From an uncultured Christensenella sp. (GTDB lineage Bacteria; Bacillota; Clostridia; Christensenellales; Borkfalkiaceae): a stretch of 64,000 bases of DNA. Below are positions 40,680-50,475 of the stretch, in pieces. Position 1 is the stretch's first letter. The number at the start of each line of letters is the position of its first letter. The position numbers and the translations under genes are program-made. Location: the NCBI GenBank assembly GCA_910577375.1, contig CAJTLT010000005.1:1-64000 (forward strand). The letters run 5' to 3'. The notes under the pieces were generated by a model that was not told the origin of the DNA, ran no database searches, and saw nothing but the letters and a program-made list of their open reading frames with translations.

Positions 40680-40734
40680 TGTAAGTATTTTAAACTCCTT
40701 AAAAATTTAATAATACATTTTATGCCGTGCGCGA

Positions 40735-40770
40735 TACCGTTTGACAACAGACCGCCTTTTGTTTTATACT
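40735..40770. promoter_or_regulatory. Divergent, overlapping promoters of valS and the importer operon
   Basis: Plus strand: TTGACA (40741-40746), 18 bp, TATACT (40765-40770) toward valS. Minus strand: TTGTCA (40742-40747) would serve the importer, with a weaker -10 (CATAAA or TAAAAT) 17-19 bp on. The two -35 boxes share the same bases, so binding at one excludes the other. Confidence 0.55.
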
Positions 40771-40802
40771 GAATAAGTATATATTTGTAAAGGTTGACAG
40801 TT

Positions 40803-43418
40803 ATGGAAAAGGTTTATAACCCCAGAGAATTCGAGGACAGGCTTTATAAGGAGTGGGAAGAAAACGGTTGTTTCAAAGCCGTGAGGGACGACGACAAAGT
40901 TCCTTTCACCGTTATGATGCCCCCGCCCAACATTACGGGTCAGCTCCATATGGGGCACGCTATGGACGAAACGCTGCAGGATACCATCGTCCGTTTTAAG
41001 CGTATGCAGGGATATTGCGCCCTTTGGCTGCCCGGAACCGACCACGCGTCTATCGCTACCGAGGTTAAGGTTGTGGAGCAGATTAAAGCCGAGGGGGAAA
41101 GCAAGGAAAGCCTTGGAAGAGAAAAGTTTTTGGAGCGCGTATGGGCGTGGAAGGATAAGTATTGCGCGAGGATTGTGCAGCAGCTCAAAAAGCTCGGTTC
41201 TTCCTGCGACTGGTCCCGCCTTACCTTTACTATGGATGAAAAATGTTCCAAAGCGGTAAGGGAGGTTTTTGTAAACCTTTACAATAAAAAACTTATTTAC
41301 AGAGGAAGCCGTATAATAAACTGGTGCCCTTGCTGCAAGACGGCGCTTTCTGACGCGGAAGTTGAGTATTCAGAGGAGAACGGCAATTTCTGGCACATAA
41401 ATTATGCGGTTGAGGGCGAGGGTTTGTCGCTGGAAGTAGCTACGACAAGACCCGAAACTATGTTCGGCGACACTGCGGTTGCGGTAAACCCCGCAGACAA
41501 ACGTTATAAGCATTTAATCGGCAAAAACGTTATTCTTCCCGTGGTTAACAAGTTAATACCCATAGTCGGCGACGAACACGCGGATATGGAATTCGGCACG
41601 GGCGTTGTTAAAATAACTCCTGCGCACGACCCCAACGACTTCGAGGTGGGGTTGAGGCATAATCTGCCCGTGGTGCGCGTTATGAACGACGACGGCACTA
41701 TGAACGATAAAGCCGGAAAGTACGTCGGGCTTGACCGTTACGAGTGCAGAAAACGGCTTGTTGAGGATTTGAAATCTTCGGGCGCGCTTGTTAAAATCCA
41801 GCCGCACGCGCACAACGTAGGGCATTGCTACCGTTGCGGCGCGGTTGTGGAACCGATAGTTTCGAAACAGTGGTTTGTGAAGATGGAAGGGCTTGCCCGC
41901 CCTGCTATAGACGCGGTTACGGACAAGAAAATTTCTTTTGTGCCCGAACGGTTTGCGAAAATTTATTACAACTGGATGGAGAACGTAAAGGACTGGTGTA
42001 TTTCGCGCCAGCTTTGGTGGGGACACCGCATACCCGTATGGTATTGCGCGGACTGCGGAAAAGAGATTTGCGCAAAGACAGACCCCCATATATGCCCGAA
42101 TTGCGGGGGTAAAAATCTTTCCCAGGACGAGGACGTTCTGGATACGTGGTTTTCTTCCGCGCTGTGGCCTTTTTCCACGCTGGGCTTCCCCGACGATACT
42201 TCCGATTTGGAATATTTTTACCCCGGCGATGTGCTTGTCACGGGCTATGACATAATATTTTTCTGGGTTGCGAGAATGATATTTTCGGGGCTGGAACATA
42301 TGCGCAAGGTGCCTTTCCGCGACGTGCTTATTCACGGACTTGTGCGCGACGAGAAGGGCAGAAAGATGTCGAAATCCCTCGGCAACGGCGTAGACCCGTT
42401 GGAGGTTATCGAGAAATACGGCGCGGACAGTCTGAGGTTTTCTCTGTTGCAGGGCGTAGCTCCCGGAAACGACACGAGATATTCCGACGCGAAAGTTGAG
42501 GCGTGCCGCAACTTTATGAACAAGATATGGAACGCGAGCCGTTTTGTTATAATGAGCGCGGAGGGCTTAAAGGTTAAGCCTTTGGAGGAGGTAAAGCTTT
42601 CGCTTGCGGATAAGTGGATAATATCCCGCCTGCAATCGGCGATACGCGACGTGACGCTTGCGCTCAACAAGTTCGAGTTCGGCATTGCGTGCCAGATTAT
42701 GTACGACTTTATGTGGTCTGACTTCTGCGACTGGTATATCGAGCTTGTTAAGCCCGCGCTTAAATCTGACGACGCACAAAAGAGAGACGGGGCGCTTTCC
42801 GTTCTTACGTTTGTTCTTGAAAACGCGTTAAAGCTGCTGCATCCTTTTATTCCTTTTATCACCGACGAGATTTACCGCAGTTTGCCGAATACCGACGGAA
42901 CGATAATGACTAAGGAATTCCCGCGGTACAATTCCCGCCGCGCATACAAAAAGGACGCGCAGAGTTTTGGCGGGGTTATGGATATAATCAAGGCGGTGCG
43001 CGCGGCGAAAACCGAGCTTGACTGCCCGCCTTCCCGCAAGGTAAGCCTTTATATCGTTACGGAAAGCAAGAGGCTTATTTCTTTAAATCAGGACAGCATA
43101 CTCAAGCTTGCGGGCGCAAAGGAAATACACTTTGTTTCTTCCCCCGAAGAGGCAGGAGAAAAGACCGTTACAAAAGTTCTTTCCGTGGGCACGGTGTTTA
43201 TACCTATGGGCGAGCTTGTGGATTTGGAAAAGGAAAAGGCGAGACTCGAGGGCGAGCTTGAAAAAGTTACTTCCGAAATAGCGCGCGCGGACGGAAAACT
43301 TAACAATCAGGGATTTTTGAGCAAGGCGCCTAAAAAGCTTATTGACGACGAGCGCGCGAAGCTCGATAAGTTTATCGAAATGCGCGAAAAGATTATAAAC
43401 CAGTTAAAGAGTTTTTAA
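40803..43418 (+). CDS. valS: Valyl-tRNA synthetase
   Basis: The class I synthetase charges tRNA-Val. The 871-residue protein has the HIGH motif as HMGHA (in PNITGQLHMGHAMDETLQD, near residue 45), the KMSKS motif exactly (GRKMSKSLGNGVDPLE, about 520), the editing-domain segment TTRPETMFGDTAVAVNP, and the C-terminal coiled coil (EKEKARLEGELEKVTSEI) that contacts the tRNA. I start at ATG 40803 since the TTG at 40794 lacks support. No T-box leader is present: the leader is only about 25 bases. Confidence 0.97.
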   Translation: MEKVYNPREFEDRLYKEWEENGCFKAVRDDDKVPFTVMMPPPNITGQLHMGHAMDETLQDTIVRFKRMQGYCALWLPGTDHASIATEVKVVEQIKAEGESKESLGREKFLERVWAWKDKYCARIVQQLKKLGSSCDWSRLTFTMDEKCSKAVREVFVNLYNKKLIYRGSRIINWCPCCKTALSDAEVEYSEENGNFWHINYAVEGEGLSLEVATTRPETMFGDTAVAVNPADKRYKHLIGKNVILPVVNKLIPIVGDEHADMEFGTGVVKITPAHDPNDFEVGLRHNLPVVRVMNDDGTMNDKAGKYVGLDRYECRKRLVEDLKSSGALVKIQPHAHNVGHCYRCGAVVEPIVSKQWFVKMEGLARPAIDAVTDKKISFVPERFAKIYYNWMENVKDWCISRQLWWGHRIPVWYCADCGKEICAKTDPHICPNCGGKNLSQDEDVLDTWFSSALWPFSTLGFPDDTSDLEYFYPGDVLVTGYDIIFFWVARMIFSGLEHMRKVPFRDVLIHGLVRDEKGRKMSKSLGNGVDPLEVIEKYGADSLRFSLLQGVAPGNDTRYSDAKVEACRNFMNKIWNASRFVIMSAEGLKVKPLEEVKLSLADKWIISRLQSAIRDVTLALNKFEFGIACQIMYDFMWSDFCDWYIELVKPALKSDDAQKRDGALSVLTFVLENALKLLHPFIPFITDEIYRSLPNTDGTIMTKEFPRYNSRRAYKKDAQSFGGVMDIIKAVRAAKTELDCPPSRKVSLYIVTESKRLISLNQDSILKLAGAKEIHFVSSPEEAGEKTVTKVLSVGTVFIPMGELVDLEKEKARLEGELEKVTSEIARADGKLNNQGFLSKAPKKLIDDERAKLDKFIEMREKIINQLKSF

Positions 43419-43426
43419 GGTAGAAT

Positions 43427-44626
43427 ATGTCTAAAAAACGCAATGCGGAAAAGGCTTACAGAGCGGCGAAAAAGCACCCCAAAGTTACGGCTGCGGTTGC
43501 GGTTATACTTGTTGTGCTGATAGCGGCTGTAATAATATTTTTTATCTTGCGCCCCGATATCTTCAAATCTTTGTTTTTCGGCAACCCCGCGGACGGAGCG
43601 GAGGCGGGCACCGTTACGGAGATTTCGGAGGGAGAGCTTTCCATACATTTTTTGGAGCTCGGCAACAAGTACACGGGCGACTGTACATTGATTAAGTGCG
43701 GCGATACGGAAGTGCTTATCGACGCGGGTTCGCGTACGGGCAGCGCGGAGACTATTAAAAATTACGTTGACAAATACTGTACCGACGGCGTTCTGGAATA
43801 CGTTATCGCAACGCACGCGCATCAGGACCATATCGCGGGCTTTGTGGGAAACAAGGACGGAAATACGAGAACGGGCATTTTGTATCAGTACAAGGTTGGT
43901 ACGCTTATACAGTTTTCTGGAATTACCAAAAAACTGAGCGACGAACATACGCAGATTTACGATAATTACCTTGCAGCGGTGGAATACGCAAAGGGCAACG
44001 GCACGGAAGTTTTTACCGCAAAAGAATGCTGGTACGGAACGAAGGACGGCGCGAAAAAACAGTATTTGCTTGACGGGGCGGGGAATATTTCTTTGAATAT
44101 TCTTTACCAGAAGTATTACGACGAAATAACGACGGACGAGAACGATTTTTCCGTTTGCACGATGGTTACCCAGAAGGCGGGAGAGAATACTTATAATTAT
44201 CTGTTTACCGGCGATTTGGAAGAAAAGGGCGAAAGTAGCCTTGTCGATGAAAACGATTTGCCCGAGGTAGAGCTTTTCAAGGGCGGACACCACGGAAGTT
44301 ATACGGCTTCCACGGAGAAGCTTTTAAGCAAAATCAAGCCCAAAAACATTGCGGTTTGCTGTTGTTGCGGAACGACGGAATATACAAGCAACGTTGAAAA
44401 TACTTTTCCGGCACAGGCGTTTATAGACCGCGCGTCGAAATACACGCAGTACATATATTGCACCACGCTGATAAAGGATTACGGCGCGGGCGAATATACC
44501 TCGATGAACGGCAACATAGTGTTTTACACAAAGGACGGAAAGCTGAAGCTTTATTGTTCTAACAACAGCACGGTATTGAAGGATACGGAGTGGTTTAAAG
44601 CAAACCGCAAGTGGAACGGAATTTAG
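43427..44626 (+). CDS. Membrane-anchored MBL-fold hydrolase, ComEC C-terminal-like
   Basis: This 399-residue protein has one N-terminal membrane helix (about 20-42, AAVAVILVVLIAAVIIFFIL) and an extracytoplasmic metallo-beta-lactamase domain. The metal motif is THAHQDH (about 125-131; HxHxDH), with further ligands in LFTGDLE and FKGGHHGSYT. The order matches the ComEC/Rec2-type MBL domain but without the competence membrane part. It follows valS after 8 bases in the same direction and may be cotranscribed. Secreted nuclease or phosphodiesterase activity is possible; the substrate is unknown. Confidence 0.82.
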   Translation: MSKKRNAEKAYRAAKKHPKVTAAVAVILVVLIAAVIIFFILRPDIFKSLFFGNPADGAEAGTVTEISEGELSIHFLELGNKYTGDCTLIKCGDTEVLIDAGSRTGSAETIKNYVDKYCTDGVLEYVIATHAHQDHIAGFVGNKDGNTRTGILYQYKVGTLIQFSGITKKLSDEHTQIYDNYLAAVEYAKGNGTEVFTAKECWYGTKDGAKKQYLLDGAGNISLNILYQKYYDEITTDENDFSVCTMVTQKAGENTYNYLFTGDLEEKGESSLVDENDLPEVELFKGGHHGSYTASTEKLLSKIKPKNIAVCCCCGTTEYTSNVENTFPAQAFIDRASKYTQYIYCTTLIKDYGAGEYTSMNGNIVFYTKDGKLKLYCSNNSTVLKDTEWFKANRKWNGI

Positions 44627-44660
44627 CGGTTGCCCCGCACATATGTTATGAATAACGCAA

Positions 44661-44702
44661 AAAACCGGTACGGAAACGCAATATTCCGCGCCGGTTTTGT
44701 TT
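44661..44702 (+). terminator. Terminator after the MBL gene
   Basis: AAAACCGG (44661-44668) pairs with CCGGTTTT (44691-44698), and an inner CGGAA/TTCCG stem reinforces it; TGTTT follows. Confidence 0.75.
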
Positions 44703-44762
44703 ATGCGGCGGTAATTTGTGCGGCGGCGATATAAATCGTTTGAGGAAAACCGCTTAAATGTA

Positions 44763-44791
44763 TTGCAACGGCGAAAGATATGTTTTATAAT
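44763..44791 (+). promoter_or_regulatory. dapF promoter giving a leaderless mRNA
   Basis: TTGCAA (44763-44768), 17 bp, TATAAT (44786-44791), six bases, ATG 44798. Confidence 0.78.
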
Positions 44792-44797
44792 GTAGCT

Positions 44798-45631
44798 ATG
44801 AAATTTTATAAGATGCACGGTATAGGAAACGATTATATCTATTTCGACTGTATGAAATCGGAAATAAAAAACCCCGAAGAGCTTGCGGTAAAGCTTTCCG
44901 ACAGGCATTTTTCGATAGGGGGCGACGGAGTGATACTTTTATGCCGTTCCGAGGTTGCGGATTGCAGAATGCGTATGTTCAACGCGGACGGTTCGGAGGG
45001 GAAAATGTGCGGCAACGGCGTGCGGTGCGTGGGTAAGCTTGCGCACGATTTGGGATACGTTGACCGCAACATATGCACCGTTGAAACGCTTTCCGGCATA
45101 AAGACGCTTGAATTTACTTTTGATAAGCTCGGCAAGGTGCAGAGCGCGAAGGTTGATATGGGCGCGGCGGTTCTGGACGGGGAGAAGATACCTTCTTCGT
45201 TTAAGGGCGAAAGCGTTGTTAACGCACCGCTTGACGTGGACGGGAAGAAATACGGCATTACGCTTGTTTCTATGGGAAACCCGCATTGCGTTGTGTTCGA
45301 AGACCCCGACGGCATAGATATTTTCAACATAGGGAAAAAGTTTGAAAACCACCCCGCGTTCCCCGAAAGGATAAACACGGAGTTCGTTAAGGTTATTAAC
45401 CGCAGAGAGCTTAAAATGCGAGTATGGGAGCGCGGGAGCGGAGAAACGCTTGCGTGCGGAACGGGCGCGTGCGCTACCGTGGTTGCGGCGTGCTTAAACG
45501 GATTTTGCGACAAGGGCGAAGAGATTACCGTTCATTTGCTGGGCGGGGATTTGAAAATTACTTATACGGATAAAACCGTTTATATGGAGGGGGGCGCGAC
45601 GCTCGCTTTCGTAGGGGAAACGGAAATTTAA
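44798..45631 (+). CDS. dapF: Diaminopimelate epimerase
   Basis: DapF converts LL- to meso-diaminopimelate, the lysine and peptidoglycan precursor. The 277-residue protein has MKFYKMHGIGNDYIYFD at its start, the two catalytic cysteines in MCGNGVRC (about 72-79) and LACGTGACATVVA (about 220-232), and MGNPHCV. ATG 44798 is right; the upstream codons overlap the -10 box, and there is no ribosome site, in line with leaderless initiation. DapL, which makes its substrate directly from tetrahydrodipicolinate, is encoded two genes further at 47559. Confidence 0.97.
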   Translation: MKFYKMHGIGNDYIYFDCMKSEIKNPEELAVKLSDRHFSIGGDGVILLCRSEVADCRMRMFNADGSEGKMCGNGVRCVGKLAHDLGYVDRNICTVETLSGIKTLEFTFDKLGKVQSAKVDMGAAVLDGEKIPSSFKGESVVNAPLDVDGKKYGITLVSMGNPHCVVFEDPDGIDIFNIGKKFENHPAFPERINTEFVKVINRRELKMRVWERGSGETLACGTGACATVVAACLNGFCDKGEEITVHLLGGDLKITYTDKTVYMEGGATLAFVGETEI

Positions 45632-45659
45632 AATTTAAGTTTTTTAGTGCGGCTAACCC

Positions 45660-45688
45660 TTGATTTTGGTTTGCCGCCGTGTTACAAT
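45660..45688 (+). promoter_or_regulatory. pyrG promoter
   Basis: TTGATT (45660-45665), 17 bp, TACAAT (45683-45688). The leader to ATG 45720 is about 25 bases; no attenuator hairpin with CTP-dependent G tract is visible. Confidence 0.65.
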
Positions 45689-45719
45689 ATATAGGATTGA
45701 TTTACATTTGAGAGGAATT

Positions 45720-47321
45720 ATGACAAAGTATATTTTCGTTACGGGCGGAGTTGTTTCGGGACTTGGAAAGGGCATTACGGCGGCGTCGCTCGGCAGGCTT
45801 TTGAAGTGCAGAGGCTATAAGGTGGCTTCGCAGAAGCTCGACCCTTATATCAATATCGACCCCGGTACAATGAGCCCCTTTCAGCACGGCGAAGTTTTTG
45901 TTACCGACGACGGCGCGGAAACCGACCTCGATTTGGGGCATTATGAAAGGTTCATAGACGAAAATTTAAACAAATATTCCAACCTTACCACGGGTAAGGT
46001 TTATTGGAACGTTTTGCATAAGGAGCGCAACGGAGAATACCTCGGGCAGACCGTTCAGGTAATTCCGCATGTTACCAACGAAATCAAGACGTTTATTTAC
46101 AACGTGGGGAAAACTTCGAACGCCGACGTTGTAATCACCGAGATAGGCGGAACTATCGGCGATATCGAGAGCCAGCCTTTTATAGAGGCGATAAGGCAGG
46201 TCGCGCGCGAGGTGGGCAGGGACAACTGCTGTTTTATCCACGTTACTTTGGTTCCTTATATTTCCGGTTCTGAAGAATTCAAATCCAAACCCACGCAGCA
46301 TTCCGTTAAGGAATTGCAGGGTATGGGTATCAACCCCGACATAATAATCACCCGCGTGGACGCGCCTATGCCCGCCGACGTGAGGGCGAAAATCGCTATG
46401 TTCTGCAACGTGGAGCCCGAGTGCTGCATTGAAAATATGACAATGCCCGTGCTTTACGAATGCCCGATAATGCTTGAAGAGAGCCGCTTTTCGGAAATAG
46501 TTTGCAAGAGGCTGAAGCTTGACCCCCGCGTAATAGATTTGACGGAGTGGAACAAGATGCTTTGCCGTATATCGGCGCGCGACAAGACGGTTAAAATCGC
46601 GCTTTGCGGAAAATACGTTCAGCTGCACGACGCGTATCTTTCCGTTGCGGAGGCTTTGGCGCACGCGGGCTATGAAAACGCGGCGAAGGTGGAAATCAAA
46701 TGGGTTGACACCGAAGAAATAAATAAATCCACGCTGAAGAAATTTTTCGGCGACGTTGACGGAATACTTGTTCCCGGAGGCTTCGGCAACCGCGGAATAG
46801 AGGGAAAAATCCTTGCGGCGAAATATGCAAGGGAAAACAATATTCCTTACCTAGGCATTTGCCTCGGTATGCAGACGGCGGTTATCGAATATGCGCGCAA
46901 CGTTCTGGGTTATAAAGACGCTAATTCCGCGGAGTTCGACCCCGCGTCGAAACATTGCGTGATAGACCTTATGCCCGACCAGCACGGCGTGAAGATGGGC
47001 GGAACTATGAGGCTTGGCGCGTATCCTTGCAAGGTTTTGGGTGCGAAGATGAAAGAGGCTTACGGCGAGGAGGAAATTTCCGAGCGCCACCGCCACAGAT
47101 ATGAGTTCAATAACGATTTCCGCGAAGAAATCGAAAATGCAGGTATGGTAATTGCGGGAACTTCTCCCGACGGAAAGCTTGTGGAGGCGGTTGAAATACC
47201 CGCCAACGATTTTTATATCGGCGTGCAGTTCCACCCCGAATTCAAATCGCGCCCGCAGTCGGCGCACCCCGTGTTCCGTGAGTTTATAAAACACGCGGTG
47301 CTTTACAGAAATAAAAAGTAA
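45720..47321 (+). CDS. pyrG: CTP synthase
   Basis: PyrG aminates UTP to CTP with glutamine. The 533-residue protein has the synthetase domain (KYIFVTGGVVSGLGKGITAAS at the start, LDPYINIDPGTM) and the class I glutamine amidotransferase domain with the catalytic cysteine in LGICLGMQTAV (about 380), and the His-Glu pair in VQFHPEF (about 510). ATG 45720 is preceded by GAGAGGAA. Length is typical (about 535). Confidence 0.97.
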   Translation: MTKYIFVTGGVVSGLGKGITAASLGRLLKCRGYKVASQKLDPYINIDPGTMSPFQHGEVFVTDDGAETDLDLGHYERFIDENLNKYSNLTTGKVYWNVLHKERNGEYLGQTVQVIPHVTNEIKTFIYNVGKTSNADVVITEIGGTIGDIESQPFIEAIRQVAREVGRDNCCFIHVTLVPYISGSEEFKSKPTQHSVKELQGMGINPDIIITRVDAPMPADVRAKIAMFCNVEPECCIENMTMPVLYECPIMLEESRFSEIVCKRLKLDPRVIDLTEWNKMLCRISARDKTVKIALCGKYVQLHDAYLSVAEALAHAGYENAAKVEIKWVDTEEINKSTLKKFFGDVDGILVPGGFGNRGIEGKILAAKYARENNIPYLGICLGMQTAVIEYARNVLGYKDANSAEFDPASKHCVIDLMPDQHGVKMGGTMRLGAYPCKVLGAKMKEAYGEEEISERHRHRYEFNNDFREEIENAGMVIAGTSPDGKLVEAVEIPANDFYIGVQFHPEFKSRPQSAHPVFREFIKHAVLYRNKK

Positions 47322-47558
47322 TTTTAGAGTTTAAATACTGTGCGTGCGGGTAACCGAGCGTGCTTTAAACGGTATGTTTTATTGTGCTTCAAAAGTTTGT
47401 GCGGTAAATTTGCGTGTTTAAACGATTGCACGGTTAATTGCGTGATACGAGTTGTGCGTCCAAATGTTGCACTGTTAATAATGGGCTGTTTTAATTTTCG
47501 CGCGGTTATGGTTTTGCGCGGCGAAAGGTTTTTTGTTTAATACCGAAAGTAGGTTTTT
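47322..47558 (+). other. Intergenic region with degenerate repeats
   Basis: This 237-base gap between pyrG and dapL is rich in TGTGCG/GTGC motifs. GCGGTAAATTTGCGTG (near 47400-47416) is echoed by CACGGTTAATTGCGTG shortly downstream. I see no gene, terminator or riboswitch I recognise; a weak ribosome site (AAAGTAGG) precedes dapL. Confidence 0.35.
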
Positions 47559-48743
47559 ATGAATTTTAATCTTAATTTCAACAATATTGCGGAAAGCTAT
47601 CTTTTTGCGGAAGTTGCGGACAGGGTGGCTAAATATACCAAAGCAAATCCCGACAAAAAAGTTTTAAAGCTGGGTATAGGCGACGTTACTTTGCCGCTTG
47701 TGCCCGAAGTTATAAAGGCTCTTCATTCCGCGGTTGACGATATGGGCAAAGCGGAAACTTTCAAGGGGTACGGACCTTACGAGGGGTATTCGTTTTTGCG
47801 CGATTCAATCCGCGGTTATTATAAAAAAATCGGGGTGGCGCTTGAGGATAATGAAATTTTCGTTTCCGACGGAGCCAAATCCGATTTGGGGAATATACTC
47901 GATATATTTTCTGAAAACAATACGGTACTTGTTCCCGACCCCGTTTATCCCGTTTACGTGGATACAAACCTTATGGCGGGGCGCAAGGTAATTTTTGCGG
48001 ATGCAAACGAGGGGAACGGCTTTTTGCCTATGCCCGATTACAGCGTGAACGCGGATATCATTTACATATGTTCGCCCAACAACCCCACGGGCGCGGCTTA
48101 TACGAAAGAGCAGCTAAAAGAGTGGGTTGATTACGCAAACAAGAAAAACGCGGTGATTTTATACGACGCGGCTTACGAGTGTTTTATAACGGATAAAACG
48201 CTTGCGCGTTCGATTTTTGAAATAGACGGCGCAAAGACATGCGCGGTTGAGTTTTGTTCCTTTTCCAAAATAGCGGGCTTTACGGGAACGCGCTGCGGCT
48301 ATACCGTTATACCGAACGAATTGAAAAAAGACGGAAATTCCGCAAACAAAATGTGGCTGCGCAGACAGTCCACAAAATTCAACGGCGTGCCTTATATAGT
48401 TCAGAAGGGCGCGGCGGCGGTGTTCTCCGACGAGGGAATGAAACAAATTCAGCAAAATCTTGCGTATTACAAACGCAATGCAAAGCTGATTGCCGACTGT
48501 ATGGATGAATTGGGCATTTGGTATACGGGCGGAAAAAATTCGCCTTATATCTGGCTTAAATGCCCCGACGGTATGAAGAGCTGGGAATTCTTCGATTATC
48601 TTTTGCACAACGCGCAGGTTGTGGGAACTCCGGGGGCGGGGTTCGGCAAAAACGGAGAAGGTTATTTCCGCTTGACTGCGTTCGGAAGCGAAGAGGTTAC
48701 GAAAGAGGCGGTTTCACGCATAAAAGCGTTATTAAGAAAATAA
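47559..48743 (+). CDS. dapL: LL-diaminopimelate aminotransferase
   Basis: DapL converts tetrahydrodipicolinate directly to LL-diaminopimelate, bypassing the acylated intermediates. The 394-residue PLP enzyme starts MNFNLNFNNIAESYLFAE and has LGIGDVTLPLVPEV, YGPYEGYSFLRDSI, the PLP lysine in SFSKIAGFTGTRCGY (about 232-246) and the DapL-like SPNNPTGAAYT. Length (about 390-410) and the start agree with the DapL family. With dapF it gives the short DAP route known in several Clostridia, Chlamydia and plants. Confidence 0.93.
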   Translation: MNFNLNFNNIAESYLFAEVADRVAKYTKANPDKKVLKLGIGDVTLPLVPEVIKALHSAVDDMGKAETFKGYGPYEGYSFLRDSIRGYYKKIGVALEDNEIFVSDGAKSDLGNILDIFSENNTVLVPDPVYPVYVDTNLMAGRKVIFADANEGNGFLPMPDYSVNADIIYICSPNNPTGAAYTKEQLKEWVDYANKKNAVILYDAAYECFITDKTLARSIFEIDGAKTCAVEFCSFSKIAGFTGTRCGYTVIPNELKKDGNSANKMWLRRQSTKFNGVPYIVQKGAAAVFSDEGMKQIQQNLAYYKRNAKLIADCMDELGIWYTGGKNSPYIWLKCPDGMKSWEFFDYLLHNAQVVGTPGAGFGKNGEGYFRLTAFGSEEVTKEAVSRIKALLRK

Positions 48744-48831
48744 TTTACGGTAGGTTTGCCTGCGTTGTTTTTAGAAAGCTTTTAAAAAAGTTTTTTGCGA
48801 AGCGGCGCGGCAGACGGAAAGAGGGTTCGAT

Positions 48832-50334
48832 ATGGAAAATTTATTGCCCCGCGGCGCGGGTATTCTGTGCCACATATCTTCGTTGCCGAACAAGTACGGC
48901 ATAGGTTCGCTCGGCAAAGAGGCTTACGAATTTGCGGATTATCTTAAAAGTTCGCATATAAAATACTGGCAGATTTTGCCGCTTGCGCAGACAGGATACG
49001 GCGACAGCCCTTATTCTTCCGTTTGCTGTAATTCGGGCAATCCTTATTTTATTGACCTTGTTTCGCTGCGCGACGAGGGGCTTTTGGACGACGAGGAGCT
49101 TGCGGGATGCGAAATGCCTGCGGGACCCGTGGATTACGGCGCGCTTTATGAAAAGAGATATGAAACGCTGCGCCTTGCGTATGCGCGTTTCAATATTAAA
49201 GACGAAGAGTTTGTGAGTTTTATTGAAAGCGGGGAATTCGAGGATTATGCGGTATTTATGTCGCTTAAATCGAGATATTCTGGAACTTTCGATACTTTCC
49301 CCGAGGCGTTCAAGTATACCGAAAACCTTGCGATACAGGATTTTAAACAGACCGTATACAAGAGCGAATATTGTTTTTGGCAGTTTTTACAGTTCGTATT
49401 CAAAAAGCAGTGGCTCAAATTAAAAGAATACGTTAATTCTCTGGGAATAATGATTGTAGGGGATTTGCCGCTTTACGTTGCTTATGATTCTGCGGACGTT
49501 TGGGCGCACCCCGAGCTTTTCAAGCTTGACGAGGAGCTGCACCCGACCGAGGTTGCGGGAGTTCCGCCCGATTATTTTTCGGCTACCGGTCAGCTTTGGG
49601 GAAACCCCATTTACAACTGGGAGCTTATGGAGGCGGACGGTTACGACTGGTGGGTTAACCGCATAAGAAAGGCGCACGAGCTTTACGACGTTATCAGAAT
49701 AGACCATTTCCGCGGATTTGACAGATATTATTCGATTCCTGCGGGAGAGACGACGGCGGAAAAAGGCGAGTGGAAACAAGGCCCCGCTTTGAAGCTTTTT
49801 GTGCAGCTTAAACACAGACTGGGCGATGTGCCCGTTATTGCGGAGGATTTGGGCGTTATGGATTACGGGGTTGAAAAGCTCCGCCAGCGCACGGGCTTCC
49901 CCGGAATGAAGATTATACTTTTTGCTTTCGACGGCAAACAGACAAACCCTTATCTGCCCAGAAACATACAGGAAAATGCGGTTGCTTACACGGGAACGCA
50001 CGATAATGCAACGGCTTTGGGGCTTTTGAACAAAATGACGGACGCGCAGTTCCGCGTGTTTAAAACGAGATTGCGTGCGGCGCTCAAAGACGAGGGCGTT
50101 GTTTATCCGTTTGTTACGAGAAAGCAGGCGGCGCTCGCGCTTTGTGTGTGTGTGCTTGCCTCCAACGCGAACGTTGCGATTTTGCCCATACAGGATTTGC
50201 TTATTTTGGACGGTTTTGCGAGAATGAATTTACCTTCTACCGCGGAGGGGAATTGGCGGTTCAGACTTTTGGAACAGCCTTCCCGCAAGAGTGCGGCGAT
50301 TTTGCGCAAGACGTTGAAAGAGTTTAACAGATAA
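48832..50334 (+). CDS. malQ: 4-alpha-glucanotransferase (amylomaltase)
   Basis: MalQ transfers glucan chains between maltooligosaccharides and belongs to glycoside hydrolase family 77. The 500-residue protein has RGAGILCHISSLPNKYGIGSLG, the catalytic aspartate in IRIDHFRGF (about 300), the acid in VIAEDLGV (about 345), and GTHDNAT (about 390), plus WWVNRI. AGAGGG lies before ATG 48832. It is in the same direction as dapL but isolated from other glycogen genes. It ends at a terminator. Confidence 0.95.
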   Translation: MENLLPRGAGILCHISSLPNKYGIGSLGKEAYEFADYLKSSHIKYWQILPLAQTGYGDSPYSSVCCNSGNPYFIDLVSLRDEGLLDDEELAGCEMPAGPVDYGALYEKRYETLRLAYARFNIKDEEFVSFIESGEFEDYAVFMSLKSRYSGTFDTFPEAFKYTENLAIQDFKQTVYKSEYCFWQFLQFVFKKQWLKLKEYVNSLGIMIVGDLPLYVAYDSADVWAHPELFKLDEELHPTEVAGVPPDYFSATGQLWGNPIYNWELMEADGYDWWVNRIRKAHELYDVIRIDHFRGFDRYYSIPAGETTAEKGEWKQGPALKLFVQLKHRLGDVPVIAEDLGVMDYGVEKLRQRTGFPGMKIILFAFDGKQTNPYLPRNIQENAVAYTGTHDNATALGLLNKMTDAQFRVFKTRLRAALKDEGVVYPFVTRKQAALALCVCVLASNANVAILPIQDLLILDGFARMNLPSTAEGNWRFRLLEQPSRKSAAILRKTLKEFNR

Positions 50335-50366
50335 TTTTAATTTGTTGGAAATAACTTAAAATACAT

Positions 50367-50404
50367 AAATCCGCCCCGCGAATTTTCGCGGGGCGGATTT
50401 TTAA
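50367..50404 (+). terminator. GC-rich terminator after malQ
   Basis: A stem of 14 bp (50367-50380 with 50387-50400) with the pattern CCGCCCCGCG/CGCGGGGCGG is followed by Ts. Confidence 0.9.
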
Positions 50405-50475
50405 ATTTCATTTTATTTTTTATGTTAACTAATTTTAAATATATCAGAACGGTTTACGATTATTTTCAAAGTTTT

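Noticed and set aside
40741..40802. T-box riboswitch before valS
   Set aside because: The leader is only about 25-30 bases, too short for a T box.
41553..42335. Long antisense frame in valS
   Set aside because: Same reason: the sense strand encodes an unmistakable valyl-tRNA synthetase.
43415..44293. Long antisense frame of 292 codons in the MBL-fold gene
   Set aside because: The sense strand has the HxHxDH motif and a signal anchor; the antisense frame has no recognisable feature.
47340..47540. Open frame of 66 codons between pyrG and dapL
   Set aside because: It has no ribosome site and a composition (Cys, Val, Arg rich) unlike the genes around it; better described as intergenic repeats.
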